This document shows positions 32,420 through 42,039 of a DNA stretch of 64,000 nt, piece after piece. The stretch is from Hyphomonadaceae bacterium TMED5 (GTDB taxonomy: Bacteria; Pseudomonadota; Alphaproteobacteria; Caulobacterales; Hyphomonadaceae), in the NCBI GenBank assembly GCA_002173095.1, contig NHBK01000020.1, positions 62,423 to 126,422 on the forward strand, given 5' to 3'. Made by a program: the position numbers and the translations under genes. Positions within the stretch are counted from its first letter, which is position 1; each line of letters starts with the position of its first letter. A model generated the notes under the pieces. It was not told the origin of the DNA, did not search any database, and worked only from the letters and a program-made list of their open reading frames with translations.

Positions 32420-34773
32420 AGCTTAACGCCCCTCAGGCGCAGGGCATTTGCAATCACTGACACTGAGGACAGGGACATGGCCGCGGCAGCGATCATGGGC
32501 GACAGAAGAAGCCCGACGACCGGATAAAGCAGACCTGCCGCAATCGGAATGCCCGCCGCGTTGTAGATAAACGCAAAGAAGAGGTTCTCCCGAATGTTCC
32601 GCACTGTGGCCCGGGCGAGCTTACGCGCGCGGACGATGCCTTCGAGATCACCGCCGAGCAGGGTCATGCCTGCGCTCTCGACGGCAACATCGGCGCCTGT
32701 TCCCATCGCAATGCCCACGTCCGCCGCTGCGAGCGCCGGGGCATCATTCACACCATCACCTGCCATGGCGACCCGTTTTCCTTCAGCGCGCAATCTCTCG
32801 ATCAGGTTCTTTTTGTCTTCGGGCAGGCAATCGGCTTCGACGTCATCAATTCCGAGCTTTTCGGCGACAGCTTTTGCCGTTTTCTCATTGTCGCCCGTGG
32901 CCATGATGATTTTCAGGCCTTGCGCATGGAGTGCGCGAATAGCTGCTTCCGTCGTCGGTTTGACCGGGTCCGCGACGGCAATACACCCTACAAGCTTACC
33001 GTCCGTGCTGAGAAGCATGACCGTGTTGCCATTCTCGCGGAGCTCATCGACCTGAGCCGCAAGTGCAGAGACATCGATCCCCAGATCGTGCATCAGAGCT
33101 GCATTGCCGAGCGCCACGTTAGCGTCTTCCAGCGTGCCCTTCACGCCCTTTCCTGTGATGGCTTCAAAATCCGAGACCTTGTCCGGCCGGATGTCTTTCT
33201 CCCTGGCACCCTCGAGAATGGCTTCGGCCAGCGGGTGTTCCGAACCGGTTTCCAGTGCGGCCGCCGCATGTAAGACATCGTCTACTTTGTACCCGTTTGC
33301 GGCGATGACCCCGGTGAGACGCGGAAGTCCCTCTGTCAGCGTGCCGGTTTTGTCTACGATCAGAGTATCCACGCTTGCCATACGCTCGAGCGCCTCGGCA
33401 TTGCGGATGAGAACACCCGCCTGAGCGCCGCGACCTGCTGCTGTTGTCACGGAGATGGGTGTGGCCAGACCCAGCGCACATGGACAGGCGATGATCAGAA
33501 CGGATACCGCCGCGACCATGGCATGGACATAGGCGGGCTCAGGGCCAAGGAAGATCCAAAAGGCAAAGGCGAGAACGGCGACAACCAGAACGGCCGGCAC
33601 AAAGATTTCTGCCACCCGATCTGCCAGCCCCTGAATTGGCGCTCTCGACATGCGGGCACCCGCCACCATGGTCACGATCTGAGATAAGACCGTTTCCGAA
33701 CCGACCGCGGTGGCCCTGATGGCGAGTGTGCCATTTTTGTTGATTGTCCCTCCGGTGACCGTGTCACCTTCCGACTTTTCGACCGGCACTGGCTCACCTG
33801 TGATCATGCTCTCGTCAATGGACGACCGGCCTTCAATGACCTCGCCATCGACCGGCACGCTCTCGCCCGGCCTGACTCGCAACAGGTCGCCCGTCAGAAT
33901 ATTCTCGAGCGGCGCATCATATTCCTCGCCGTCTTCGAGAATGCGCCGCGCTGTTTTGGGTGATAGGTCCATCAACGCACGGATGGCATCGCCGGTTCGT
34001 TCGCGTGCGCGGAGCTCCAGTACCTGGCCAACAAAAACCAGCGCAATGATGACGACGGCGGATTCAAAATAAGCGCCGACACTGCCCATGGACCGATATG
34101 CTTCCGGGAAAATGCCCGGAACAAAGCTGGCGATGACAGAGTAAATATACGCCGCGCCCACCCCGAGCGAAATGAGCGTCCACATGTTCGGCGAACGATT
34201 TCGGACAGAATCGACGCCTCGTTTGAAAAAGGGAAGCGCTGCCCAGAGCACAACCGGCGTCGCGATCAGAAATTCCAGCCAGATGGATGTCTGATGGCCA
34301 ATCCAGTCGCGGACCGGCAGGCCCACCATGCCCCCCATGCTAAGCAGCATGATGGGAGGCACCGCTATGGCACTCACCCAGAGGCGACGGGTGAAATCTG
34401 CGAGTTCCTCGTTTTCTTCATCACCGGGCACCATCGGCTCGAGCGCCATACCGCATATAGGGCAGGAGCCCGGCTCATCCCGGATGATTTCCGGGTGCAT
34501 AGGGCAGGTCCATTGCGTGGCCGCGGCAGTTTTCTCCTGGGCATCATGCTTACGCCCGGATGCGTAATACCAGGGATCAGCATCGAACTTTGTCTGACAT
34601 GTTTCAGAACAGAAGAAATACTGGTCACCGTCATAGTTCAGCGAGCGAACGTTCTCGCGATCTTTATTGACGGACATGCCGCAGACCGGGTCGGTCGCAC
34701 TGTTTCCGGATGGATAATGGTCATGATCATGCCCGCAAGACCCGTGAGAATGGTGGTTATTGTGACTTGTCAT
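32416..34773 (-). CDS. copA: Copper-translocating P-type ATPase
   Basis: A 785-residue P1B-type ATPase. Before the membrane part come a His-rich N-terminus ([16 protein letters not shown]), a YHS-type domain (DPVCGMSVN, about 26-35; FFCSETC) and a heavy-metal-binding motif ([20 protein letters not shown], about 86-105) instead of classical HMA domains. Core motifs: [15 protein letters not shown] (about 428, CPC metal site), [10 protein letters not shown] (phosphorylated Asp, about 470), SEHPLAEA, and [20 protein letters not shown] (about 669). It exports Cu(I) to the periplasm. ATG 34773 is chosen since AGGAG lies 6-7 nt upstream; ATG 34803 is an alternative. A CueR-type promoter precedes it, and cueR is divergent. 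Confidence 0.95.
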   Translation of the reverse strand: MTSHNNHHSHGSCGHDHDHYPSGNSATDPVCGMSVNKDRENVRSLNYDGDQYFFCSETCQTKFDADPWYYASGRKHDAQEKTAAATQWTCPMHPEIIRDEPGSCPICGMALEPMVPGDEENEELADFTRRLWVSAIAVPPIMLLSMGGMVGLPVRDWIGHQTSIWLEFLIATPVVLWAALPFFKRGVDSVRNRSPNMWTLISLGVGAAYIYSVIASFVPGIFPEAYRSMGSVGAYFESAVVIIALVFVGQVLELRARERTGDAIRALMDLSPKTARRILEDGEEYDAPLENILTGDLLRVRPGESVPVDGEVIEGRSSIDESMITGEPVPVEKSEGDTVTGGTINKNGTLAIRATAVGSETVLSQIVTMVAGARMSRAPIQGLADRVAEIFVPAVLVVAVLAFAFWIFLGPEPAYVHAMVAAVSVLIIACPCALGLATPISVTTAAGRGAQAGVLIRNAEALERMASVDTLIVDKTGTLTEGLPRLTGVIAANGYKVDDVLHAAAALETGSEHPLAEAILEGAREKDIRPDKVSDFEAITGKGVKGTLEDANVALGNAALMHDLGIDVSALAAQVDELRENGNTVMLLSTDGKLVGCIAVADPVKPTTEAAIRALHAQGLKIIMATGDNEKTAKAVAEKLGIDDVEADCLPEDKKNLIERLRAEGKRVAMAGDGVNDAPALAAADVGIAMGTGADVAVESAGMTLLGGDLEGIVRARKLARATVRNIRENLFFAFIYNAAGIPIAAGLLYPVVGLLLSPMIAAAAMSLSSVSVIANALRLRGVKL

Positions 34774-34800
34774 TTCAGACTCCTGTCGTCTATGACCCTT

Positions 34801-34831
34801 CAATTAATCCTTCCAGTGACCGGAAGGTCAA
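34801..34831 (-). promoter_or_regulatory. CueR-type copA promoter/operator
   Basis: On the minus strand a -35 box TTGACC (34831-34826) and a -10 box TAATTG (34806-34801) are separated by 19 nt, the long spacer typical of MerR-family promoters. The spacer holds the dyad CCTTCCGGTCACTGGAAGG, very close to the known E. coli copA CueR site. It lies 28 nt before the copA start. CueR would untwist this promoter on Cu(I) binding. Confidence 0.88.
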
Positions 34832-34879
34832 GCGACGAAATTACAGATTCTGCTTCAACGATCATTCAGGGAGATGACT

Positions 34880-35266
34880 ATGAATATCGGCGATATGGCA
34901 GAAGCGAGCGGACTGCCGGCGAAAACGATCCGATACTATGAAGATATCGGGCTTATCCGACCGCATCGGGGCGACAATGGCTACCGTGTCTTTACCGAAG
35001 CCGATCGGCAGAAGCTTATTTTTCTGTCCCGCTCACGATCACTTGGGTTTTCCATAGAGGATTGTCGGTCCCTGCTTTCCCTTTATGATAATCGTGACAG
35101 GTCCAGTGCAGATGTCAAAAATCTGGCCGAGGAACACCTGGAACGTATCAGAGTGAAGATTGCAGAGCTGGAATCTCTGCACCGAACACTTAAGCACCTC
35201 ATTCACAAGTGTCATGGGGATGACCGCCCCGAATGCCCGATACTGGACGATCTTGCGGGGGCATGA
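34880..35266 (+). CDS. cueR: Cu(I)-responsive MerR-family regulator
   Basis: A 128-residue MerR-type activator: the winged helix MNIGDMAEASGLPAKTIRYY, then LIRPHRGDNGYRVF, a long dimerisation helix (about 80-110) and the metal loop CHGDDRPECPI, where two Cys separated by seven residues match the Cu(I) site of CueR. Start ATG 34880 is preferred because AGGGAG lies 7 nt upstream; ATG 34874 would leave almost no spacing. It is divergent from copA with the CueR-type promoter between them, so copper control of copA is well supported. It may also act on the cus operon, but no second site as clear as this was seen. Confidence 0.92.
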   Translation: MNIGDMAEASGLPAKTIRYYEDIGLIRPHRGDNGYRVFTEADRQKLIFLSRSRSLGFSIEDCRSLLSLYDNRDRSSADVKNLAEEHLERIRVKIAELESLHRTLKHLIHKCHGDDRPECPILDDLAGA

Positions 35267-35381
35267 GCGTGCGCCGCGAATTCCAGCGCGAGCGCACAAC
35301 GGTCATCAATCAATAGACTGGCCAACCTCTGTGGAAAGACTAGATGATCGTTTAACTGTCTTGTGGTAAACTCAACACCTA

Positions 35382-35804
35382 ATGCTGAAACTGACACGCC
35401 TTCTGACGCTGATTGCTATCACCTCGCTGGTGATAGGACCGGCTATGGCGTGCTGTATGGAAGATCACGCGGAACCGATTGTTTCACGAACCCTGGTGGA
35501 AATGCCACCGTGCCATGACGATCAGACGTCGTCCCACCAGGGCGATACGACGTCCGCGCAACACTCACCATCACCGTCAGAATGTCCCGGCTGTCTCGAC
35601 TGTGACCCGGCATTACTTAATGGACAGCTAGCGACCGAGGGCGCGCTGCTCGCGCAGCTAATGTCTGAAATCCCGCTTGCGGCTGCGCGGTCGTACTTTG
35701 CAGGATCTAAACAACACTCCATCGTTTTCAAAACCGGACCGCCGGGCGACCCGGTGACCGTCCCCAACACCCCTATTACACTCAAACAGCGCCTGTTGAT
35801 CTGA
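35382..35804 (+). CDS. Secreted Cys-rich protein heading the cus operon
   Basis: A 140-residue protein with an N-terminal signal segment (LTRLLTLIAITSLVIGPAMA). The mature part begins CCMEDHAEP and carries a CPGCLDCD cluster (CxxCxxC, about residues 69-75) plus scattered His, a likely metal-binding pattern. The rest is Ser/Thr/Pro-rich. It lies 64 nt before cusC in the same direction. Small proteins of this kind precede copper RND genes in other proteobacteria, but the family is not recognised with certainty. Likely role: periplasmic copper binding; unproven. Confidence 0.7.
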   Translation: MLKLTRLLTLIAITSLVIGPAMACCMEDHAEPIVSRTLVEMPPCHDDQTSSHQGDTTSAQHSPSPSECPGCLDCDPALLNGQLATEGALLAQLMSEIPLAAARSYFAGSKQHSIVFKTGPPGDPVTVPNTPITLKQRLLI

Positions 35805-35868
35805 TCGGGCAGCACCTGCGCTTACGCGCGGTTTTCGCTGATCCTTTTTACTCAATCTGGTGCTTTTC

Positions 35869-37086
35869 ATGCCTTGCACGTTTAAATTCTGGTTTGCTTG
35901 CGCGCTTTTGGCCTGCGTCTTGCCAAGTAATTCGGCTTTCGCGCAATCCTTCGAGGAATTGGAAGCCCGACTTGCAGATCATCCGTCCCTTGTTGCGCTG
36001 ACCTATCAGGCGGAGGCTTCACGCGAGCGCCGTTCCGCAGCAACCGCCTTGCCCGATCCTGTGATTTCGGTCGGGATCAACAATTTTCCCATTTTCGATC
36101 CGTCCTTCTCCGAATTTCTCCCTACCAATAAGGCGATCAGTATTCGGCAGGAGTTTCCCAATCTCGCTGGCCGCGAAGCGCGTGCTGGCGAGGAAGGCGC
36201 GATGGCGGAACAGACAGACCGCATCCGAACAGCCCGGCACGCCGCCTTGCGCGGCGAATTGATCGCCTTACTCCATGACAAGCGACGCATTGAACGGCAG
36301 AGGGATCTCGCCCGTCTTCGAAATGAAAATTATGACCGACTGACGGACGTCGCAGAAACCGAGATCGCTGCAGGTCGCCCAGCTGTGTTCCGTCTTGCAG
36401 AAATCGAAGCCGAGCGCACCGGTGTGGCGCGCGAACTCGTAGATCTGGATCGTGAAGAAGCAGAGATCAATGCGCGACTTATCGATCTGGTTGGTCTTGT
36501 CCCGGCAACTCCTGCGCCACCTGTGGCACCGGTCGACTGGTCAGGTGACGCCATGGCGTTTCAAGCTGTTCGGGTTGCTGATGCAGGCGTACTGGTAGCG
36601 GACTATTCTGTGGAAGGCGCACAAGCAGCCTGGCGGTCGAATTGGGGCGCCCAGCTCACCTATCAGCAGCGCGAGTCCGGGGCTAATTTCGCAGGCGATG
36701 ACTGGGTATCCGGCATGGTGACCTTCACCATGCCGCTTTGGGCGGAGCGCAGCCAGGCACCTCAGCTGCGCGCAGCGAAAGCTGACCGGGCAAGCGCCGA
36801 AATGCGCTATCAGGCCGCCGCAAGAAGCGCTGCAGCTCGTTATGCTTCCGAAGCCGCCGCCTGGCACAGCGCTGAAGACAATATTGCCGTGCTCGAGCGG
36901 AATATTGCCGCCGTCGAAAATGAAATCGCCGCACAGCTCACAATCTACGAGTCGGGCGTGGGTGATTATGCACCCATTATCGACGGTGAGCTCGCGATCC
37001 TCAAACTGCGCTCAGATGTTGCCGTCGAGGAAGCCCGCAGGGCCTCTGCCATCGCCCGCATGAACGCGCTGCTGGTGACACCATGA
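35869..37086 (+). CDS. cusC: TolC-family outer-membrane channel of copper RND system
   Basis: About 405 residues with a signal peptide ending SNSAFAQ and a TolC fold: SFEELEARLADHPSLVALTY, TALPDPVISVGINNFP, a long helical region (RDLARLRNENYDRLTDVAET) and the second repeat ending YESGVGDYAPIIDGELAILK. It forms the outer-membrane duct of the CusCBA complex. ATG 35869 is preferred (good signal peptide), with GTG 35860 as alternative. Its stop overlaps the cusB start by 4 nt. Unlike the czcC-like gene upstream it is intact, so it could also serve the Czc pump. Confidence 0.9.
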   Translation: MPCTFKFWFACALLACVLPSNSAFAQSFEELEARLADHPSLVALTYQAEASRERRSAATALPDPVISVGINNFPIFDPSFSEFLPTNKAISIRQEFPNLAGREARAGEEGAMAEQTDRIRTARHAALRGELIALLHDKRRIERQRDLARLRNENYDRLTDVAETEIAAGRPAVFRLAEIEAERTGVARELVDLDREEAEINARLIDLVGLVPATPAPPVAPVDWSGDAMAFQAVRVADAGVLVADYSVEGAQAAWRSNWGAQLTYQQRESGANFAGDDWVSGMVTFTMPLWAERSQAPQLRAAKADRASAEMRYQAAARSAAARYASEAAAWHSAEDNIAVLERNIAAVENEIAAQLTIYESGVGDYAPIIDGELAILKLRSDVAVEEARRASAIARMNALLVTP

Positions 37087-38402
37087 GACACGCGGTTCTA
37101 CTCCTCTCCACAGCAGCGGCACTTCTGGCAGCCTGCGGCGACAATTCAGTCATCCGTACAAACGCTCCTTCGGCTGACGGCCAGACCGCTGCAGCGTCGT
37201 CTGAGTCGTCCCGATACACCTGCCCGATGCATCCTCACTACATCTCGACAGATCCAGACGGGACCTGCCCGATCTGCGGCATGGACCTGGTGCCCGTCAC
37301 CGACGACGCAAACGCCGCTCAAGGTGATGGGTCCATTGCCGTTGCACCGGAAATGATCCAGACGATGGGTATCCGAATTGTCCCCACTGAGGTCACAGAC
37401 TTCGGCAAAACCTTGCGCGCATTCGGCGTGGTTGAAACGAATGAGCGACTTGAGAATGTTGCGGCCTCACGTCTTGAGGGCTGGATCGAAAATCTGACCG
37501 TGCGTGCCAAAGGTGACACCGTGCGTCCGGGCACATTACTCTACAGAGTCTACAGCCCGGATCTGATTGCTGCACAGCAGGATTATCTGAACTCGCTAAC
37601 AATCGGAAATGAGACCCGTATCTCCGCCGTGCGTCAGCGCTTGCGCTCGCTCGGCATGCAAAACACTGCGATTGATCAGCTGACGCAAAATCGCGAAGTG
37701 ATTGAGCGCATTCCCGTTTTTGCCGAGGCTGGCGGCACGGTCGCTGAGCTTCAGGTGCGCGAGGGAGACTATGTCAAACCCGGTACGCCAATCCTGCGAT
37801 TGCAATCCTATAGCGGCGTCTGGGTCATGGCCTCGATACCGGAGACCGATTTGCCCCTGATCGACACGGGACTGCCCGTTCGCCTTGACTTCCCGAGTGC
37901 ACCGGATGCTCCGGCCGAAGGCAATATCGATTACATCTATCCAACCATTGATCCCCTGACCCGAACCGCAAACGTGCGCATTGAAGTCGATAATGCGGCG
38001 GGGTATCTGCGACCTGGGGCATATGCCGATGTTTCGATGGACCTTGGCGGGGAGCCTCGTCTTTCAGTGCCGACCGAAGCAGTTTTACGCGACAGCCGTG
38101 GCTCTCACGTCATAATCGCGCTTGGCGATGGCCGGTTTGCCGGGCGTGGCGTGCAAACCGGGGTCAGCGCGAACGGACAAACGGAAATTATTGCCGGACT
38201 TCAGCCAGGCGAGCGGGTTGTCGCCAGCGGACAGTTCATGCTCGACAGTGAAGTCAACCTGCGCGAAGGCTTCTCCAAGCTTCAGCCGCCTCCAGGCGTG
38301 GTGGCGGGTCCGGAAACGCACCTCTCTCAATTACCAGTGGACGCACGCTCGCACAGATCGACCATTTCACGGACATGGCGCTCTATTTCCACGAAGCGCT
38401 GA
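37083..38402 (+). CDS. cusB: Periplasmic adaptor of copper RND system, truncated by frameshift
   Basis: As read, 439 residues. Lipoprotein-type start (LLAACG), then a heavy-metal-binding motif YTCPMHPHYISTDPDGTCPI (about 41-60) and a CusB-type adaptor: FGVVETNERLENVAASRLEG, coiled coil SVRQRLRSLGMQN-like region, FAEAGGTVAELQVREGDYVK, and YIYPTIDPLTRTANVRIEV. All adaptor domains precede the lesion. After SQLPVDA (about 38,344) the frame slips: the last 20 residues are foreign, while the next frame continues with TLAQIDHFTDMALYFHEAL. A single lost base near 38,344 explains this. The product may still work without its C-terminal extension. It is preceded by cusC (4-nt overlap) and followed by cusA. 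Confidence 0.85.
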   Translation: MRHAVLLLSTAAALLAACGDNSVIRTNAPSADGQTAAASSESSRYTCPMHPHYISTDPDGTCPICGMDLVPVTDDANAAQGDGSIAVAPEMIQTMGIRIVPTEVTDFGKTLRAFGVVETNERLENVAASRLEGWIENLTVRAKGDTVRPGTLLYRVYSPDLIAAQQDYLNSLTIGNETRISAVRQRLRSLGMQNTAIDQLTQNREVIERIPVFAEAGGTVAELQVREGDYVKPGTPILRLQSYSGVWVMASIPETDLPLIDTGLPVRLDFPSAPDAPAEGNIDYIYPTIDPLTRTANVRIEVDNAAGYLRPGAYADVSMDLGGEPRLSVPTEAVLRDSRGSHVIIALGDGRFAGRGVQTGVSANGQTEIIAGLQPGERVVASGQFMLDSEVNLREGFSKLQPPPGVVAGPETHLSQLPVDARSHRSTISRTWRSISTKR

Positions 38403-38821
38403 CAGACCAATACCGCATCGATCCATATTTCGTGGACCCTGCACTTAGCCTCGTTGAACCGCTCCGTAACCGGTTCGCTAACACCAGACTGGCTTCCATA
38501 GTTGAGGATGCCGAGGCCGCGCTGGATGCTGCCAAAGAGGCTGGCCAGGGTGAAGCGCTCGCTGCAGAACTCGCCCGGTTGATGACTGCGCTTGAGCCCT
38601 GGCTGCTAGAAGGTGTGCCAATACACTATCGAGACGCAGGGCTGACCCTCTATCGGGACACAGCCAGTGGCCGCCTCTGGCTTCAGGAAGGTGGGCCGTC
38701 ACGCAATCCATATGGTGAAACCGAAGCCGAAATGATCGCCTGGCCAGATCCCATGGCGGGCATGCAGATGGAAACCGGCGATCGCCAAGCTGTCGATCCC
38801 CATGCAGGCCATAGGCGCTAG
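38375..38821 (+). pseudogene. Out-of-frame C-terminal extension of cusB
   Basis: A frame of 148 codons (ATG 38375) beginning MALYFHEALTDQYRIDPYF and ending AVDPHAGHRR. Reading the same frame back to about 38,345 adds TLAQIDHFTD, which continues the cusB sense after a one-base correction. The region is helical (EDAEAALDAAKEAGQGEALA) with a WLQEGGPSRNPYG segment and a Met/His-rich end (MAGMQMETGD) that could bind copper. It is most likely the separated C-terminal part of CusB rather than an independent gene. The cusA start follows 12 nt later. Confidence 0.7.
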
Positions 38822-38833
38822 GGGGGCAAACGG

Positions 38834-41800
38834 ATGAAGACATCAAACGACCTTTCGGGCCTTGACCCCTCAAAATCCTGGGTCGCGCGGCTCATTGGCT
38901 GGTCGATCTCCAATCAACTCATTGTGCTTGTTCTCTCTGCGACGCTGGCTGTGGCAGGCTGGCTGGCGCTGGACCGGACGCCATTCGATGCCGTGCCTGA
39001 CCTCACCGACACACAGGTCATTATACGCACAGACTTTCCCGGACAGAGCCCACAGATCGTCGAGGACCTGGTCACCTATCCTCTCTCGACAAATCTGCTG
39101 GGCCTGCCGCGTACCAAAGATGTGCGCGGCTCCTCCATGTTCGGGACAAGTTTCGTCTACGTGATCTTTGAAGACGATGTGGACCTCTATTGGGCTCGCT
39201 CACGTGTGCTGGAAGCCCTCTCACGACTTGGGACGGCCCTTCCAGAAGGTGCGACGCCCCAGATTGGTCCAGACGCGACAGGCGTGGGCTGGGTCTATCA
39301 GTACGCGCTTGTCGACAAGACCGGAAGGACCGACCTCGCGGAACTCCGATCGCTGCAGGACTGGTTCCTGTCCCTAGAGCTTGCAGGCGTGGACGGCGTT
39401 GCCGAAGTTGCCTCAGTCGGCGGCTTTGTTCGCGAGTATCAGATCTTTATCGACCCCAACCGCCTGCGCAGTTTCGATGTATCCATCGCTCGCATCCGGG
39501 ATGCTGTGCGCGCCGCCTCCAGCGAGGTTGGTGGGCGCGTCATCGAACAAGCCGAAAGCGAATTTGTCATCCGCTCGACCGGATATGTCGATGAGCTCTC
39601 CGATCTTGAGGAGGTTGTGATCTATGCCGCCGACGGGACGCCGGTGCTGTTGCGCGACATCGCCCGTATAGTTGAAGGTCCGGCGCTTCGGCGTGGCATT
39701 GTCGAGCTGAATGGAGACGGCGAAACCGTCGCCGGCATTGTCATCATGCGTGACGGCGAAAATGCGCTGCAGGTCATTGAGCGCGTGAAATCCAAACTTG
39801 TCGAACTGCAACGCGGTTTGCCGGACGGTGTTGAGATCGTCACTGTCTATGACCGTGCTCCGCTGATCGAGGGGTCGGTCGAATATCTCAAGCACAAGCT
39901 GATCGAAGAAGGCATTGCCGTCGCACTCGTCATTCTGATTTTCCTTCTGCATGTGCGTTCATCACTTGTCGCGATCATCACGCTCCCCCTGGGTGTCCTT
40001 GGCGCCTTCGTGATCATGTCCTTCCAGGGTGTGACCGCGAACATCATGTCGCTGGGCGGTATTGCAATCGCCATCGGAGCCATGGTCGACGCGTCCATCG
40101 TTCTTGTCGAAAATGCGAGCCGAAAGCTCTCAGAGATTGAGGGCAAGCCCAGCCCTCAGGAGCGCAGAACGGCCTTGCTGGAGGCCACTCAAGAAGTCGG
40201 CCCAGGCATCTTTTTCTCTCTTCTGATCATCACGGTCTCTTTCCTGCCTGTGTTTGCGCTGACAGGTGAAAGCTACCGGCTGTTTTCACCACTCGCATTT
40301 ACGAAAACCTACGCCATGGCCTTTGCTGCCATCTTGTCTGTCACGCTTGTGCCGGTACTGATGCTTTACCTCATGCGCGGCAAATTTCGCCGCGAAGAGG
40401 CCAATCCCATCAATGCTTTTTTTGTGTGGGTCTACAAACCGGTTCTGCATGCAGCGCTGCGGTTCAAATGGCTGACAATCTTTCTGGCCCTTGTGTTCAC
40501 AGCCAGCGCAATTATTCCTGCGCAGCGTATCGGTTCTGAATTCATGCCGGCGCTCTATGAAGGCGAACTTCTCTATATGCCGACGACCTTGCCGGGCGTT
40601 TCCTCCACAAAGATGCGCGAAATCCTCGGCCAGACGAACCGGGTCATCAAAACCGTGCCAGAAGTAAAGAATGTATTCGGCAAGGCAGGCCGGGCAGACA
40701 CGGCTACAGACCCGGCACCACTCACCATGATCGAAACCTGGATCAGGCTCAAACCGAAAGAGGAATGGCGTGAAGGCATCACCGTTGATGACATCATCGC
40801 TGAGCTCGATCAGCGCCTTCAGATGCCAGGACTCGTCAATTCCTGGGGCAATCCGATCAAGATCCGAATGGACATGGTTTCAACCGGTGTACGGACACCG
40901 ATCGGGGTGAAGGTCACCGGTGATGATCTCGGCGAAATCGAAGCGATTGCGCGCAGCATAGAAGCCGTCATAACTGACATTTCAGGTACACGGTCGGCTT
41001 TCGCAGACCGGGTGCTGGGCGGAAAATATCTGGAGATCACACCAGACCGCACAGAACTCGCCCGGCATCATATCGACATGGGCGACTTTCAGGCGGTGGT
41101 TCAGACGACCCTCGGCGGCATGCAGCTGTCCCAGTCTGTCGAAGGACGCGAGCGCTATGACATCATCCTGCGGTATGACAGGCCATTCCGGGAAAGTCCG
41201 AATGATCTCGAAGACATTCTCGTGCCAACACCAGCGGGGGCACACATTCCGCTCGGTGAGCTCGCGACCATTCACTATGCCGAAGGTCCGCCCATGATCC
41301 GTTCGGAGAATGCGCGACTGACCGGCTGGGTATTTGTGGACATCGAAGGACGCGACATGGGCGGCTATGTGACCGAGGCGCGGGCCGTTGTCGCAGATGT
41401 TGTGGACCTTCCGCCCGGCTATGCCGTGGAGTTTGCTGGCCAATATGAGCAACTCGAAGAAGCCAATGAACGGCTCAGCATCGCAATTCCTGCGGCTGTG
41501 GCACTGATCTTCCTGTTGCTCATGTTGCACTTCGGGCGGCTGGACCGCACGCTGATCATCATGGCGAGCCTGCCATTCGGGCTTGTCGGCGGCCTGTGGG
41601 TTGTCTGGTTGGCGGGCTATAATCTCTCCGTTGCCGTCGCGGTTGGCTTCATCGCTCTTGGCGGAATTGCTGTCGAGACGGCCGTGATCATGTTGCTCTA
41701 TACTGACAGTGAAGTGCGTAAGGCACAGCCGCAATCCCGCGAGGAATTGCTCGCAGCGGTCAGCAAAGGCGCAGCCATGCGGGTGCGTCCAAAGCTGATG

Positions 41801-42028
41801 ACCGTGACGACAATCTTCGCTGGCCTCGCCCCAATATTTCTTACAGACGGCCTCGGCTCTGATGTTATGCGACGCATTGCCTTGCCAATGATTGGCGGCA
41901 TGGCGTCGACGCTCATTCTTACCCTGATCGTTATTCCTGCCATCTATTATGTCCGGACAGGGTCTCAACTTTCCGCGCGCGCCGGAGCCAAACGAAAAGA
42001 CGCGCACCCTTCATTATCTGAAACTTAA
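38834..42028 (+). CDS. cusA: CusA-type copper/silver RND efflux pump
   Basis: A 1064-residue inner-membrane RND pump. Membrane segments lie at about 24-45, 345-540 and 880-1050. The monovalent-metal (HME4) style motif is IAIGAMVDASIVLVENASRK (about 412-431), close to CusA, and the periplasmic part has YMPTTLPGVSSTKMREI with Met residues as expected for Cu(I)/Ag(I) transfer. MDMVSTGVRTPIGVKVTGDD is also typical. RBS GGGGG lies before ATG 38834. It exports copper from periplasm and cytoplasm with CusB and CusC, supplied by CusF. Confidence 0.95.
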   Translation: MKTSNDLSGLDPSKSWVARLIGWSISNQLIVLVLSATLAVAGWLALDRTPFDAVPDLTDTQVIIRTDFPGQSPQIVEDLVTYPLSTNLLGLPRTKDVRGSSMFGTSFVYVIFEDDVDLYWARSRVLEALSRLGTALPEGATPQIGPDATGVGWVYQYALVDKTGRTDLAELRSLQDWFLSLELAGVDGVAEVASVGGFVREYQIFIDPNRLRSFDVSIARIRDAVRAASSEVGGRVIEQAESEFVIRSTGYVDELSDLEEVVIYAADGTPVLLRDIARIVEGPALRRGIVELNGDGETVAGIVIMRDGENALQVIERVKSKLVELQRGLPDGVEIVTVYDRAPLIEGSVEYLKHKLIEEGIAVALVILIFLLHVRSSLVAIITLPLGVLGAFVIMSFQGVTANIMSLGGIAIAIGAMVDASIVLVENASRKLSEIEGKPSPQERRTALLEATQEVGPGIFFSLLIITVSFLPVFALTGESYRLFSPLAFTKTYAMAFAAILSVTLVPVLMLYLMRGKFRREEANPINAFFVWVYKPVLHAALRFKWLTIFLALVFTASAIIPAQRIGSEFMPALYEGELLYMPTTLPGVSSTKMREILGQTNRVIKTVPEVKNVFGKAGRADTATDPAPLTMIETWIRLKPKEEWREGITVDDIIAELDQRLQMPGLVNSWGNPIKIRMDMVSTGVRTPIGVKVTGDDLGEIEAIARSIEAVITDISGTRSAFADRVLGGKYLEITPDRTELARHHIDMGDFQAVVQTTLGGMQLSQSVEGRERYDIILRYDRPFRESPNDLEDILVPTPAGAHIPLGELATIHYAEGPPMIRSENARLTGWVFVDIEGRDMGGYVTEARAVVADVVDLPPGYAVEFAGQYEQLEEANERLSIAIPAAVALIFLLLMLHFGRLDRTLIIMASLPFGLVGGLWVVWLAGYNLSVAVAVGFIALGGIAVETAVIMLLYTDSEVRKAQPQSREELLAAVSKGAAMRVRPKLMTVTTIFAGLAPIFLTDGLGSDVMRRIALPMIGGMASTLILTLIVIPAIYYVRTGSQLSARAGAKRKDAHPSLSET

Positions 42029-42039
42029 AGAGATGTGAT

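Noticed and set aside
35345-35380. Imperfect dyad GTTTAAC...GTAAAC before the Cys-rich gene as copper operator
   Set aside because: One arm mismatches and no MerR-type spacing or known cop-box pattern fits, so it was not listed as a site.
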